This document shows, piece by piece, positions 1 to 8,429 of a DNA stretch of 64,000 bases. How positions within the stretch are numbered: the first letter of the stretch is position 1; each line of letters opens with the position of its first letter. The stretch lies in assembly GCF_038051945.1 (NCBI RefSeq), contig NZ_CP150302.1, positions 5,332,001 through 5,396,000 on the forward strand. Reading direction: 5' to 3'. The stretch is from Paenibacillus sp. FSL H3-0469. GTDB lineage: Bacteria > Bacillota > Bacilli > Paenibacillales > Paenibacillaceae. Position numbers and translations under genes: made by a program. A model generated the notes under the pieces. That model saw nothing but the letters and a program-made list of their open reading frames with translations, was not told the origin of the DNA and did not search any database.

Positions 1-2
1 GG

Positions 3-37
3 TAAGAGCAGCCCCCATTACGGGAGCTGCTCTTATT
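3..37. terminator. hairpin terminator at window start
   Basis: A 9-bp perfect stem (AAGAGCAGC / GCTGCTCTT) is followed on the plus strand by TATTT. It lies just downstream of the minus-strand TPR-like gene and of whatever plus-strand gene ends before the window, so it may work in both directions. Confidence 0.6.
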
Positions 38-73
38 TGCGCTTGTTCTTACTCAATGCCGTAGGAACGCATC

Positions 74-1132
74 CTACAGCTTCTCTATCAGCTCAGTATA
101 ATAGCCGTTGCCATTCCGCTTATCCAGCTTCTCCGCTGTAGCGAGCGCTAACTTCTGGAAGTATTTCGCAAGCGAAGCTACGTCTTCGGACTGGCGTTCA
201 CACGGATGCCCAGCCGGAAGCTTGACCTGGAAGCGGATGGATTCCTCAGACAGACGGCGGAACAGCTTGGCCGAATAAGCGTTGAAGATCATCTGGTCGG
301 CCGGGTTTTCATGATCGAGCGAGGAGGCGATGTACTCTTCGAAGACCTCCAGGGCCTTGACCGGATCGGTCAGGGTCAGGTAGCCAATATGCTCTCCCTG
401 GTGATACAGGAAATCGCGGTTTCCTTTTACCAGCTTATAGCCTTTCTTCTGCAGCTTATCGGCTTCCTTCTGGCGGCCCAGCCGCAGGAGAGGGAACAGC
501 ACCTTCGTGATAGTCACATGAGGGACCTCGCCGCAGCTCATTTTTCCCTGAAGAATCGGTTCAGCTGCCTTAACGGTTGCTTCATCGTCTCCCTGCTTCG
601 CCAGGAACTCGACCAGGCCATGCTGTTCACAAGCCTCACAATCGCTCATCTCGTCACGGTCCATGGACTGGACAATCGCCCATTCGGCCTGTGAAGCTTC
701 CAGCTCCCCGAAATCTTCGAGAATATTCGCCCGGTAATAGTGATAGGTCCGGCTGCTGTAGCCTTCGGCTTCGTAGCGGGTCTTCATATCCTCCAGCAGG
801 TTCTCAATCTGAGTGCGGCTAATATCTGCAAAAGCGGTGATGCGGTCCAGCACCCACTTGTACGACCACATCAGACTGTAATCATCGAACCGGCCCGGGT
901 TCTTGTCATACTGCCCCAGCTGCCAGGAAAAGGCGACCAGCGCCTTCATCGGATAGCCGTGGAAGCTGCCCAGCTCTACGATTTCGCTGCGGGCCTCATA
1001 GCCCTGATCGATATCTCCTGCGGCATCTGCTACCCGTACCGCCTGCTCCAGCAATTCCAGCTTGGCCTTGCCTCCCGGCAGGCCATAGGCTTCTTCCATT
1101 AAATCGTCGAAATCCATCTCGGTAACGTTCAT
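74..1132 (-). CDS. TPR-like helical-repeat protein, partner of HSP90-like ATPase
   Basis: This 352-residue protein has no signal peptide or membrane segment and is probably cytosolic. It reads as consecutive helix pairs of about 35 residues with a TPR look (for example the stretches near residues 130-160, 180-200, 215-240 and 250-280). No catalytic motif is visible. Its ATG follows directly on the TAA of the upstream HSP90-like gene with no intergenic base, so the two are surely one transcript and probably translationally coupled. Eukaryotic Hsp90 works with TPR co-chaperones, so a partner or adaptor role for the HSP90-like protein is a reasonable inference, but no function is shown by the sequence itself. 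Confidence 0.85.
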   Translation of the reverse strand: MNVTEMDFDDLMEEAYGLPGGKAKLELLEQAVRVADAAGDIDQGYEARSEIVELGSFHGYPMKALVAFSWQLGQYDKNPGRFDDYSLMWSYKWVLDRITAFADISRTQIENLLEDMKTRYEAEGYSSRTYHYYRANILEDFGELEASQAEWAIVQSMDRDEMSDCEACEQHGLVEFLAKQGDDEATVKAAEPILQGKMSCGEVPHVTITKVLFPLLRLGRQKEADKLQKKGYKLVKGNRDFLYHQGEHIGYLTLTDPVKALEVFEEYIASSLDHENPADQMIFNAYSAKLFRRLSEESIRFQVKLPAGHPCERQSEDVASLAKYFQKLALATAEKLDKRNGNGYYTELIEKL

Positions 1133-2971
1133 TTATTTCTCTCCTTCTGCGGATCGACTGGCCGTCAATCCCCAATCAATAAATTGAATAATGCCTTTGT
1201 TCAGGAGCGCGAGCTCCTGGCGGTTCATCGGATAATGTCCCATCAATAGCGCATTGCAGTACAGCATCTCGACAATAGAAGGCAGCGTGGCCTGATTCCC
1301 CTGATGGAATACCTTCTCAATGACCGGATTGTTCAGGTTAAAGTAAAGTGTAGCGTATGCCGTATCCTTAAGCGAAGCGCCCAGGCTGCCTAGCACGGAG
1401 GAGAGAACGTCGGTGCTCACTTCCTTCGTTGCCTCAAGTACACGCCACTGGGCGGATTCCTCGGACAGTGTGTAGAGCACCGGAATCTCCTCCGGCTTGA
1501 AGCGGCGCAGCTGCACCTGGCAGCGGAACTTCTGCAGGACACTGTCTGCGAGTCTTACAGATTCATAGTAATCCAGCCGCTCTTGAGGCGTAATATCGGT
1601 GAAGGATAAGGACACCTCTTCCGGCAGCAGCCGTTCCGTTTGCACCTCCGGGTCAATAAGCGGAAGCCGGGACAGCAGCTCGGCATCATAGATATACCCG
1701 CCATTCACCACCAGCATGGATTGGGCCGAAGCCACGTGGGTAATCTGGCGGTATTCGTCCAGCGTCGCCGTGAAGTACAGGGGAGGCTGCTGCTTCAGCT
1801 CGCCAAGCGTCTTTCGGCCATACGTGCTCTCAAACGGCAACCACTCGTGAATGATCGAATAGAACGACGAATCTTCCACCGCGAGCGCCTTCATCGATAA
1901 GGCATGCAGCGAAATGATCGATTGCAGGCGGTCCGGGTCATACTCGGCCATCCGCATCAATTCCTGACGAATGGCATTCCCCAGCTCTTCCCGCACCTGC
2001 TCCAGCTGGGCATTCTCATAGAAATGCTCCCGGGAAGCGGTCGGCTGCAGCTCATCGGTCCAGATCAGGCATTTCACGAAGAACGCCCAGTCCGGCAGGA
2101 TATTGCTGGCAGCCTCGGAGACCAGCATGTGCTTCAGGTATACCCGGTGATTGCGCTTCGCGTTCAGGTTCACTGCGTGCGGCAGAATGAAGGCGATGCC
2201 TCCCGTCCGGCCCGAGGCGGTGTGCAGGGGAATGAAATCACGGAACGTCTCCCCCAGCACCTGTTTGCCGAAGGACAGTACTTCATCGCGGTGCTTCCGG
2301 GCCAGCTGCGGATCTTTGACCCACGGCGGGGTCAGCGGATTAATCAGGCGGGTGTTGCGGTCCGACACCAGCTGGATCGGATAAGGCAGCAGAGCGCCGT
2401 AATGGAATAGACCTTCCCGCAGGTTCTCTTCTTCGAAGTAAGCTTCCGACCCTTCCTTGCAACGCAAAAAAACCTTGGTGCCCGGAGCATGTGCCCCTTC
2501 GAGCTTACGGATCGTATAAGTGCCGTCCGGCTTCCCGCGCCATTCCAGAGCAGGCCCGCCCTTGGCGGATTGGGTCACCATGACGATATCGTTACTCACC
2601 ATGAAGCAGGACAACAGCCCGATGCCAAACCGCCCGATAAAGGAGGTGTTGGTCGACAGAAAATCTTCGCCCCGCTTGGAGGATTGTCCAATCATGGCCA
2701 GAAACTCATGAATCTCTGCCTCATCTAACCCGATCCCGTTATCCTCTACTAATAAGGTTGCCCCCGTGGAGGTTCCGCTTACCTCGACATGGATCTTACC
2801 TTCGTAGCCTGCTGGGGAATATGCCTGACGTGCAGTAATCGCGTCTATGCCATTCTGCAGCAGCTCTCTTAAGAATACCTTCGGGCTGCTATACAAATGG
2901 TTAGACAAAATGTTGATCATACCGCTTAAGTTCACCTGAAAGCGGTACGTATCCGGGTTTTGGTTCTCCAT
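1133..2971 (-). CDS. HSP90 family (HtpG-like) ATPase
   Basis: This 612-residue cytosolic chaperone-like ATPase has a length close to HtpG. The N-terminal GHKL fold is clear. The N-box RELLQNGIDAI carries the catalytic Glu36 and Mg-binding Asn40, the G1 box DNGIGL is at 77-82, and the glycine-rich lid FIGRFGIG is near 111-118. The middle domain contains the usual PLHTASG-like and RVYLKHMLV segments, whereas the C-terminal dimerisation part is divergent. This is the divergent 'HSP90 family protein' type rather than canonical HtpG. It is first in a two-gene minus-strand operon with the TPR-like gene, at zero spacing. Its clients are unknown. Confidence 0.92.
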   Translation of the reverse strand: MENQNPDTYRFQVNLSGMINILSNHLYSSPKVFLRELLQNGIDAITARQAYSPAGYEGKIHVEVSGTSTGATLLVEDNGIGLDEAEIHEFLAMIGQSSKRGEDFLSTNTSFIGRFGIGLLSCFMVSNDIVMVTQSAKGGPALEWRGKPDGTYTIRKLEGAHAPGTKVFLRCKEGSEAYFEEENLREGLFHYGALLPYPIQLVSDRNTRLINPLTPPWVKDPQLARKHRDEVLSFGKQVLGETFRDFIPLHTASGRTGGIAFILPHAVNLNAKRNHRVYLKHMLVSEAASNILPDWAFFVKCLIWTDELQPTASREHFYENAQLEQVREELGNAIRQELMRMAEYDPDRLQSIISLHALSMKALAVEDSSFYSIIHEWLPFESTYGRKTLGELKQQPPLYFTATLDEYRQITHVASAQSMLVVNGGYIYDAELLSRLPLIDPEVQTERLLPEEVSLSFTDITPQERLDYYESVRLADSVLQKFRCQVQLRRFKPEEIPVLYTLSEESAQWRVLEATKEVSTDVLSSVLGSLGASLKDTAYATLYFNLNNPVIEKVFHQGNQATLPSIVEMLYCNALLMGHYPMNRQELALLNKGIIQFIDWGLTASRSAEGEK

Positions 2972-3116
2972 CTTGATTCTCCTGTTCTGTAATCATTTTG
3001 CTTGTGCTTCATGCCAACAATCAGTTTCTATGTAGACAGAGACAACTCTATGTATTACCCAGAATCTGCATGAGGAGAAACATATATTCCCAAGCATTCT
3101 CTATCATTGCAATATA

Positions 3117-3151
3117 AAAGAAACCCAAGGTCTCGAAAGGACCTGGGTTTC
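3117..3151 (-). terminator. rho-independent terminator of methyltransferase gene
   Basis: Read on the minus strand, GAAACCCAGGTC pairs with GACCTTGGGTTTC through one bulged base and is followed by TTTTAT. It lies 35 bases after the stop of the methyltransferase gene. Confidence 0.7.
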
Positions 3152-3185
3152 CAGACAATCTGAATGCTCTCCGCGTATCTAATAC

Positions 3186-3962
3186 TTACTCCGCCATCTT
3201 CACGGCACAGACCCGCAGCCGCCGGTAGTCGGCGATCCATTGGCCCTGCCGGTAATGCTCCGGACGCAGCTGCTCTTCCACTTCGCGATAGATCGCAATC
3301 TTGTCTTCTGCACTGACATCGTAGAAGAAGTCATCGGCCATCATGTCGAGCCAATCCCGGATTCCGCTCTCCCCCTGCAAGGGAGTCGGACGTTCGAAAT
3401 GCTGGGCCAGCGTGACGAGGAAGCCATGCGCCTCCAGCACTGCTGCATATTCTCCGATGGTGGGAAAATACCATGGATTGCGTCCCTGCGGGTCATAGCT
3501 ATGCGCGGCCAGTGCGGCCTCGGTCGCATTCACCAGCGCGGCAACGTTGCGGTAGCCGCCGAATTCGGCGACGAACCGCCCGCCGGTCCGAAGTGCACCT
3601 GCTACCGTTACCGCGACTGCATGCGCGTCCTTCATCCAGTGCAGCGCAGCGTTGGAGAACACGGCATCGAAGGGCTGAGCGGTCCGGTAAGTGTATGCAT
3701 TCTGGGCGCTCAGATTCAGGTGCGGATACTTGCTGCGGCCGCGGGCAATCATCTCGGGTGACAGATCGATGCCCACTGTATCCGCTCCGGCGGCCGCGAT
3801 CTTAGCGGTAAGATCGGCTGTTCCGCAGCCGATATCCAGCACGCGTTCACCGGGCTGCGGCTGGAGCAGCGAGAGAACATCACCGCCCAGCTTGGAGACG
3901 AAATCCAGTTTGTGATCATATGTGTCTGCCTGCCATTGGTTATTGGAAGCCGGTTGATTCAT
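3186..3962 (-). CDS. class I SAM-dependent methyltransferase
   Basis: This 258-residue protein has the Rossmann motif I VLDIGCGTAD at residues 41-50, the acidic motif II VGIDLS near 63-68, and a FSNAALHWM segment near 103-111. That layout resembles the trans-aconitate 2-methyltransferase (Tam-like) group of small-molecule methyltransferases. The substrate cannot be read from the sequence. The gene is monocistronic, with its own terminator downstream, and a good AAGGAGGGG-type ribosome binding site precedes the ATG. Confidence 0.88.
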   Translation of the reverse strand: MNQPASNNQWQADTYDHKLDFVSKLGGDVLSLLQPQPGERVLDIGCGTADLTAKIAAAGADTVGIDLSPEMIARGRSKYPHLNLSAQNAYTYRTAQPFDAVFSNAALHWMKDAHAVAVTVAGALRTGGRFVAEFGGYRNVAALVNATEAALAAHSYDPQGRNPWYFPTIGEYAAVLEAHGFLVTLAQHFERPTPLQGESGIRDWLDMMADDFFYDVSAEDKIAIYREVEEQLRPEHYRQGQWIADYRRLRVCAVKMAE

Positions 3963-4067
3963 GTACTTCCCCTCCTTATGAAGTCCAGTATAGTGCTGTA
4001 TAGCTTATAAATGAAATATATAGTTTCTATACGATTAATAAGTGTTGCCTATAACTGCGCTCCCAAC

Positions 4068-4115
4068 AAAAATAGACCGCAAGCCTCATTCTTTAAGGAG
4101 GGCGGTCTATTCTCT
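4068..4115. terminator. terminator of the AATAGACCG family
   Basis: AATAGACCGC (4071-4080) pairs perfectly with GCGGTCTATT (4102-4111). It lies just after the stop of the minus-strand LRR gene. Three other hairpins in the window (near 8382, 11487 and 63677) share the AGACCG/CGGTCT stem. Confidence 0.75.
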
Positions 4116-4134
4116 CATATCATAGTAGCGGAAA

Positions 4135-6012
4135 TTAATATACCCGTACGCCTGCATCAAGCACGGACTTGTTCGCCACGGAATTGCCGGCCAGGAATAC
4201 CTGTTGCAGCTTGGGCAGCTTGCCCAGAAGCTCTATATTGGAAATTGCATTGTTCTCCAGATGAAGCTCCTCGATGGCCTGCCACTTGCTCATGAATGCA
4301 AGAGAAGCCAGGTTGTTGTCCTGCAGGGTGAAGGAACGCAGGGCAGTCAGGCCCGCGAAGTAAGGCATCACCTGGTCAACCTCACTAACGGAGTTGTTGT
4401 TCAAGGAGAAGTATGGCCGGTCCAAGGTCAAATGCTCCAGCACACTATTCGTTGCTGCTGTCTGCTTGAAATTCAGGCGGCATTCCGAGCACACCAGCGT
4501 GTTCACCTGCTTCAGGCCGAATAAGGCATCGCTCTCTGAATACAGTGATGAATCATAGATGCTTAGTGTCTTCAGACGGGGCAAGCTGTCCAGCGCACGG
4601 AGCTGGATGATGTCGTCGCTCCCCCAGAGGGACAGCTCCGCAAGCTCCGGGAATTTCTTCAGCTCTGCCATGCTCAGCTCCCCGCTTCCTCCCCGGAGCT
4701 TCAGGCTTGTTACCGCTGGCGCCTTCAGCCCGGAGAGGAAGGAGGCTGGAATCTCCATCCGTTTGACGCCCGGTAAGGTAAGTGCGTCTGGTTCCTCGTA
4801 ATAACCGTCCAAGGTGAATTCCCGCAGCGAGGGCAGGCTGTTCACGGCCTTTACCGAGCCTAGCTTGCTTAAAGACGCCAGCCGGAGGCTGGTAATGGAG
4901 GTTTTCCCGGCCAGACGCTCCAGGCTGGAGAAATTCAGATTCTCGATATCCAGCGTCTGCAGAGCAGGCATGTTCTGCACGAAGTCGATCGACTTCACAT
5001 TGGACAAATAGGAAAGCTTAAGCTCCTGAAGCCCGGTTAAGGCGTATAACGGCTGCAGATCTGTGGTTTCACTGTGATAGATAGCCAGAGAAGACAGCCC
5101 CGTCATGGACGATAACCACCCCAGGTCATTGACGAAGGTAAGGGACAGGGACTTCAGCGGCAGCTTACTCAGCAGATGCAAATCCGTTATAGACTCATCC
5201 ACATAGGTAATGGACAGTGAGCTTAGATTAGGGAATTGCAGAAGCAGAGCCACTTCCTGATTGCTGCGCAGCTGAGTGGACAGCTCCGTGATTTTGGATT
5301 TATCGCCGAAGTAGCCGGAGAAGGCGCTGAAGGATTCGTTGAAGGCGCCGCCATAGCTTTTTAATCCGGGAATATGGGCAAAACTGATTTGATCCGTCTG
5401 GTCAATTTCGTAGGTCCCGTTCAAGTCCAGTGCCGTCAGCCCCGTGAAGGCTTCGAAGTCCCGCTGGTCGATCCGCTGGGTATTGAGCCGCTTATCCTGG
5501 ATCACATAAGTGAGCTTCTCGGCCTGTGCATCGCTGAAGGGATCGGAGAAGCTGTAGGTGAACTGCCAATGATCATTGTCTGAATGCTTCACCGATAAAT
5601 ACCGCAGCCGGGCAATTTCCTCCTCGGTCGGCATGGCAGAGCCTTTACCCAGAGTCTCCCGCAGGAAGGTGAGCAGGACTTCGCTTTCGGGCATCTTCCG
5701 CGCAGACTGAGTAGCCTTGGTTGCCTGCTGCGGGGAGCCGAGGCTGTAATACAGATATGTACCGATAGCGCCCCCCAGCACCAGCAGCAGAACCAGCACC
5801 AGTCTAATGGGGATCGAGACGGAGACGGGTGGCTTCGGCGCGGCCGTAGGAGGAGGTGTCCCGTGATAATGATTAATGGTCTGATCCACATAGTAGACAT
5901 TATTTTGCTTGAGCAGAAGCTCAGTCTGGCAATAAGGGCACTTGAGGATCGTCCCTTCCTTGTATTCAATACGTCCGCTGCAATTGGGACAGTTCAACGG
6001 AATAAAAGCCAT
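4135..6012 (-). CDS. zinc-ribbon, single-pass membrane leucine-rich-repeat protein
   Basis: This 625-residue protein starts with a zinc ribbon (Cys8-x2-Cys11 and Cys25-x2-Cys28). A proline-rich stretch follows, then one transmembrane helix at about 69-88. A short conserved region comes next, and from about residue 190 to the end there is a long series of leucine-rich repeats of the bacterial 'L..L..L.L..N.I..' type. Topology inference: N-terminal ribbon inside, LRR domain outside. LRR arrays usually bind proteins or glycans; no enzyme motif is present. The gene is monocistronic on the minus strand. Confidence 0.85.
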   Translation of the reverse strand: MAFIPLNCPNCSGRIEYKEGTILKCPYCQTELLLKQNNVYYVDQTINHYHGTPPPTAAPKPPVSVSIPIRLVLVLLLVLGGAIGTYLYYSLGSPQQATKATQSARKMPESEVLLTFLRETLGKGSAMPTEEEIARLRYLSVKHSDNDHWQFTYSFSDPFSDAQAEKLTYVIQDKRLNTQRIDQRDFEAFTGLTALDLNGTYEIDQTDQISFAHIPGLKSYGGAFNESFSAFSGYFGDKSKITELSTQLRSNQEVALLLQFPNLSSLSITYVDESITDLHLLSKLPLKSLSLTFVNDLGWLSSMTGLSSLAIYHSETTDLQPLYALTGLQELKLSYLSNVKSIDFVQNMPALQTLDIENLNFSSLERLAGKTSITSLRLASLSKLGSVKAVNSLPSLREFTLDGYYEEPDALTLPGVKRMEIPASFLSGLKAPAVTSLKLRGGSGELSMAELKKFPELAELSLWGSDDIIQLRALDSLPRLKTLSIYDSSLYSESDALFGLKQVNTLVCSECRLNFKQTAATNSVLEHLTLDRPYFSLNNNSVSEVDQVMPYFAGLTALRSFTLQDNNLASLAFMSKWQAIEELHLENNAISNIELLGKLPKLQQVFLAGNSVANKSVLDAGVRVY

Positions 6013-6187
6013 AGGCAGCCGCCTCCTTCATGATGTAATGATATTCCAGTGATCTTATCGAATTTACGTGGGTTCCGCTGATTTGTTCCATTATTCTTTG
6101 GAGTGAAGCTGATAATTTGATTCTATATGAACAGATGCTCAGAACACAACAATTGTTAAAAAGGAGAATCAAGGCGTTAAGATTAGG

Positions 6188-6223
6188 TTGACACCTGGAA
6201 TAGATAATGTATATCATATGATA
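6188..6223 (+). promoter_or_regulatory. promoter with palindromic TetR operator
   Basis: A consensus -35 TTGACA is at 6188-6193. About 17-18 bases on, the likely -10 (TATATC or TATCAT) overlaps the perfect 12-bp palindrome TATCATATGATA at 6212-6223. A repressor bound there would block RNA polymerase, suggesting autoregulation by the TetR gene just downstream. Confidence 0.6.
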
Positions 6224-6269
6224 CATATCATTTGATTTGTATTAATTGTTTTATTTCAGGAGGAAACCT

Positions 6270-6842
6270 ATGGCACCCCCAAAAAAGTACACCAAAGAAC
6301 AAATCATCGATGCGGCGTTCGAAATTGCGAAGACCGAAGGAGTGGATGCCGTGACCATCCGTAAGGTGGCGGAGAAGCTGGGGGGCTCCATCGCCCCCAT
6401 CTATGTCAATTTCAAAGAGGCTGGCGAGCTGGTGGAGGAGGTGCACCAGAGAACCTTGGCGGTGAGCAGGCAGATTCTGGAGGATCAGAATTCCGGGCAT
6501 CCGTTCCACGATATCGGGGCGGCCAGTATCCGTTTTGCCCGGGAGTATCCTGTGCTGTTCCGGGATCTGGTAATGAAGAAGAATGATCAGGTGAAGCATA
6601 ATGAGGCAGAGACGCAAGGGTTCATTCAGATGATGAGAACGGACCCTGATCTGAACGGATTATCTGATGATGAACTGGGGATGATTTTGCTCAAGATGAA
6701 GATGTTCCAGGTCGGGATGAGTGTGATGGTTGCGAACGAATTGCTGCCGGACCATTATACAGAGGAGCAGATGATTCAGCTATTGAACAGCGCGGCAGAG
6801 GATGTCATCAGCACAGCGAAGCGCAGCACGGAGCAATCCTGA
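6270..6842 (+). CDS. TetR family transcriptional repressor
   Basis: This is a 190-residue regulator. The N-terminal TetR helix-turn-helix runs from about residue 8 to 50 (IIDAAFEIAK, VTIRKVAEKLG, YVNFK). The C-terminal ligand-binding domain is unassigned. The ATG at 6270 is preferred over the upstream in-frame TTG at 6246 because AGGAGG lies at 6258-6263, six bases before it. The gene precedes a CPBP membrane protease gene, probably in the same transcript. The palindrome in its promoter suggests it controls itself and that gene; the ligand is unknown. Confidence 0.88.
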   Translation: MAPPKKYTKEQIIDAAFEIAKTEGVDAVTIRKVAEKLGGSIAPIYVNFKEAGELVEEVHQRTLAVSRQILEDQNSGHPFHDIGAASIRFAREYPVLFRDLVMKKNDQVKHNEAETQGFIQMMRTDPDLNGLSDDELGMILLKMKMFQVGMSVMVANELLPDHYTEEQMIQLLNSAAEDVISTAKRSTEQS

Positions 6843-6861
6843 ACCCGGAGGGGATGGTCAT

Positions 6862-7680
6862 ATGACAGCAGGCAGAACAAGGCTTAGTCTTTTATTGTTC
6901 ATCGTTATTGTACTGGCGTGCGGCTGGATTGGGGTATGGGTGGATACGAAGCTGCCGGATCAGCCGGAAGGGAATTCGCCGGGCATGGGCTTGTGGCTGA
7001 TTTTGCCGGTGATCGCAATGCTCGTCCTGCGGCTGGTGAACCGCGATTGGAGGGATATGGGCGTCAGGTTCAATTTTCGAGAAAATAGGAAGTGGTACGG
7101 CGCAGCCATTGCTGTCTATCCGGTAATCATGGTAATTGCGGTAGGGCTTGCTCTGCTGTTCAATAGCGCCAGCGCTTCAGAGATTGAACTACATACGGTT
7201 CTGTCACTGGTCGGGGTATCGCTCGCCGGCAGCTTGATCAAGAACATCTTCGAGGAATTCGCCTGGCGCGGCTATCTGACTCCGAAGCTGATTGAGCTGA
7301 AGCTGAATGACTGGATAATCTATCTTGTGTCCGGTCTGGTCTGGGCGCTGTGGCATACGGCTTATTATCTGGTCTTCCTGCCGGATACTTATTTTGAGAC
7401 TACATCAAGATGGGGTTATGTCTTCATCGGCTGTGTGCTTATGGTTGCTTGGTCCATTATGTACGTTGAACTCTATCGTCTTACGCAATCGGTGTGGCCA
7501 TGTGTGTTGATGCATGCGGTGGAGGATGGAGTACCTACCTTGCTGGTATCGGTTGCCGGGATCATTACATTCACGCCGGCAGGCGAACTATGGTTCAGCC
7601 CGACCACCGGCGTGGTAACGACGATTCTGTTCATTGGATTCGGATTATGGCTCAGATCTAGACGATTGAAGCGCGTATAG
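6862..7680 (+). CDS. CPBP family intramembrane metalloprotease
   Basis: This 272-residue polytopic membrane protein has about seven or eight hydrophobic segments. The CPBP (Abi/CAAX-protease) motifs are present: EEFAWRG with Glu131-Glu132 and Arg136, then WHTAYY with His165, and a third motif around His218. These residues form the glutamate/histidine metal site of this family, whose members process prenylated proteins or bacteriocin-related peptides. The ATG at 6862 is preceded by GGAGGGG with 8-base spacing; an upstream in-frame start at 6802 would overlap the TetR gene. It is likely co-transcribed with, and regulated by, the TetR protein. Confidence 0.85.
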   Translation: MTAGRTRLSLLLFIVIVLACGWIGVWVDTKLPDQPEGNSPGMGLWLILPVIAMLVLRLVNRDWRDMGVRFNFRENRKWYGAAIAVYPVIMVIAVGLALLFNSASASEIELHTVLSLVGVSLAGSLIKNIFEEFAWRGYLTPKLIELKLNDWIIYLVSGLVWALWHTAYYLVFLPDTYFETTSRWGYVFIGCVLMVAWSIMYVELYRLTQSVWPCVLMHAVEDGVPTLLVSVAGIITFTPAGELWFSPTTGVVTTILFIGFGLWLRSRRLKRV

Positions 7681-7709
7681 GGATGTGAGTCGGGTAAGAG
7701 ATAAGCGGA

Positions 7710-8297
7710 TTATTTGGCTCCATGCCCTATCATATCGCGAAGAACATCATAGGCAATAGGTAAAGTGGTAAAGCCGTCGCTGTCCAGAAAATGTCCGCCG
7801 TGCTCTACCTCGTGAAAATCGGCATGAATGACTTGTGCCAATTCCTTGCTGAGCGAGACTGGCACAATGGCATCATCCTTAGAGGCAATCACTGCACGTT
7901 TGGGGGCCAGCGCTGCGGCCTCGCTGTAGTTGATCTGATCCTGCGTGAACTCATCAAGCATTGGCAGGCCGGGTAACGGCTTGGTGAAGCCGGACACGAG
8001 AACCAGACCGCCGAGCGGTTCCTGCGGCCTCGCGCTGAGCAGATACTTGAGCAGAGAGACGCAGCCTAAGCTGTGAGCAACGAAATAGGTGTCTTGGTTC
8101 AGCAGCTTGGCCTTACTGGACAGATGCTCCAGCCATTCTTGAAGGTTAGGCGATAACGGCGTCGGCATCTCCAGAATATCCGAGGTGATCCCGTCTGCGT
8201 CGAGCCGCTTCTGTAACCATCCAAACCAATGATTCGCCGGGGTGGCTCCGTAACCATGAACAATATAAACATGCTTGCTGCTTGTTGGATCAGCCAT
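7710..8297 (-). CDS. RBBP9/YdeN family serine hydrolase
   Basis: This 195-residue alpha/beta hydrolase is of the small RBBP9/YdeN type. It has an early VYIVHGYGA oxyanion region (10-18), the nucleophile elbow AHSLG with Ser76, an acidic residue in SKDDAIVP (about 141-142) and the catalytic His in EHGGH (about 169). The start at 8297 follows a GGGAGGAG site; a longer in-frame version to 8375 lacks one. The substrate is unknown. The gene stands alone between convergent and same-strand neighbours. Confidence 0.86.
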   Translation of the reverse strand: MADPTSSKHVYIVHGYGATPANHWFGWLQKRLDADGITSDILEMPTPLSPNLQEWLEHLSSKAKLLNQDTYFVAHSLGCVSLLKYLLSARPQEPLGGLVLVSGFTKPLPGLPMLDEFTQDQINYSEAAALAPKRAVIASKDDAIVPVSLSKELAQVIHADFHEVEHGGHFLDSDGFTTLPIAYDVLRDMIGHGAK

Positions 8298-8381
8298 ATC
8301 GTAACTCCTCCCATTAAGTAAAAGTGAATATTCCCAGTCGCGTATATTATAGATTCTTCCATTCTGCATGCACAACCCCTA

Positions 8382-8421
8382 AAAAAGACCGCCATCCCAT
8401 TAAAGGGAGGACGGTCTATTT
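8382..8421. terminator. terminator of the AATAGACCG family
   Basis: AGACCG (8386-8391) pairs with CGGTCT (8412-8417), with an inner TCCC/GGGA extension. It lies directly after the minus-strand MFS gene and before the start of the hydrolase gene. Confidence 0.65.
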
Positions 8422-8429
8422 ACCTTCAC

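Noticed and set aside
3055..3240. 61-codon minus-strand frame between HSP90 and methyltransferase genes
   Set aside because: It overlaps the methyltransferase 3' end and its terminator and has no binding site.
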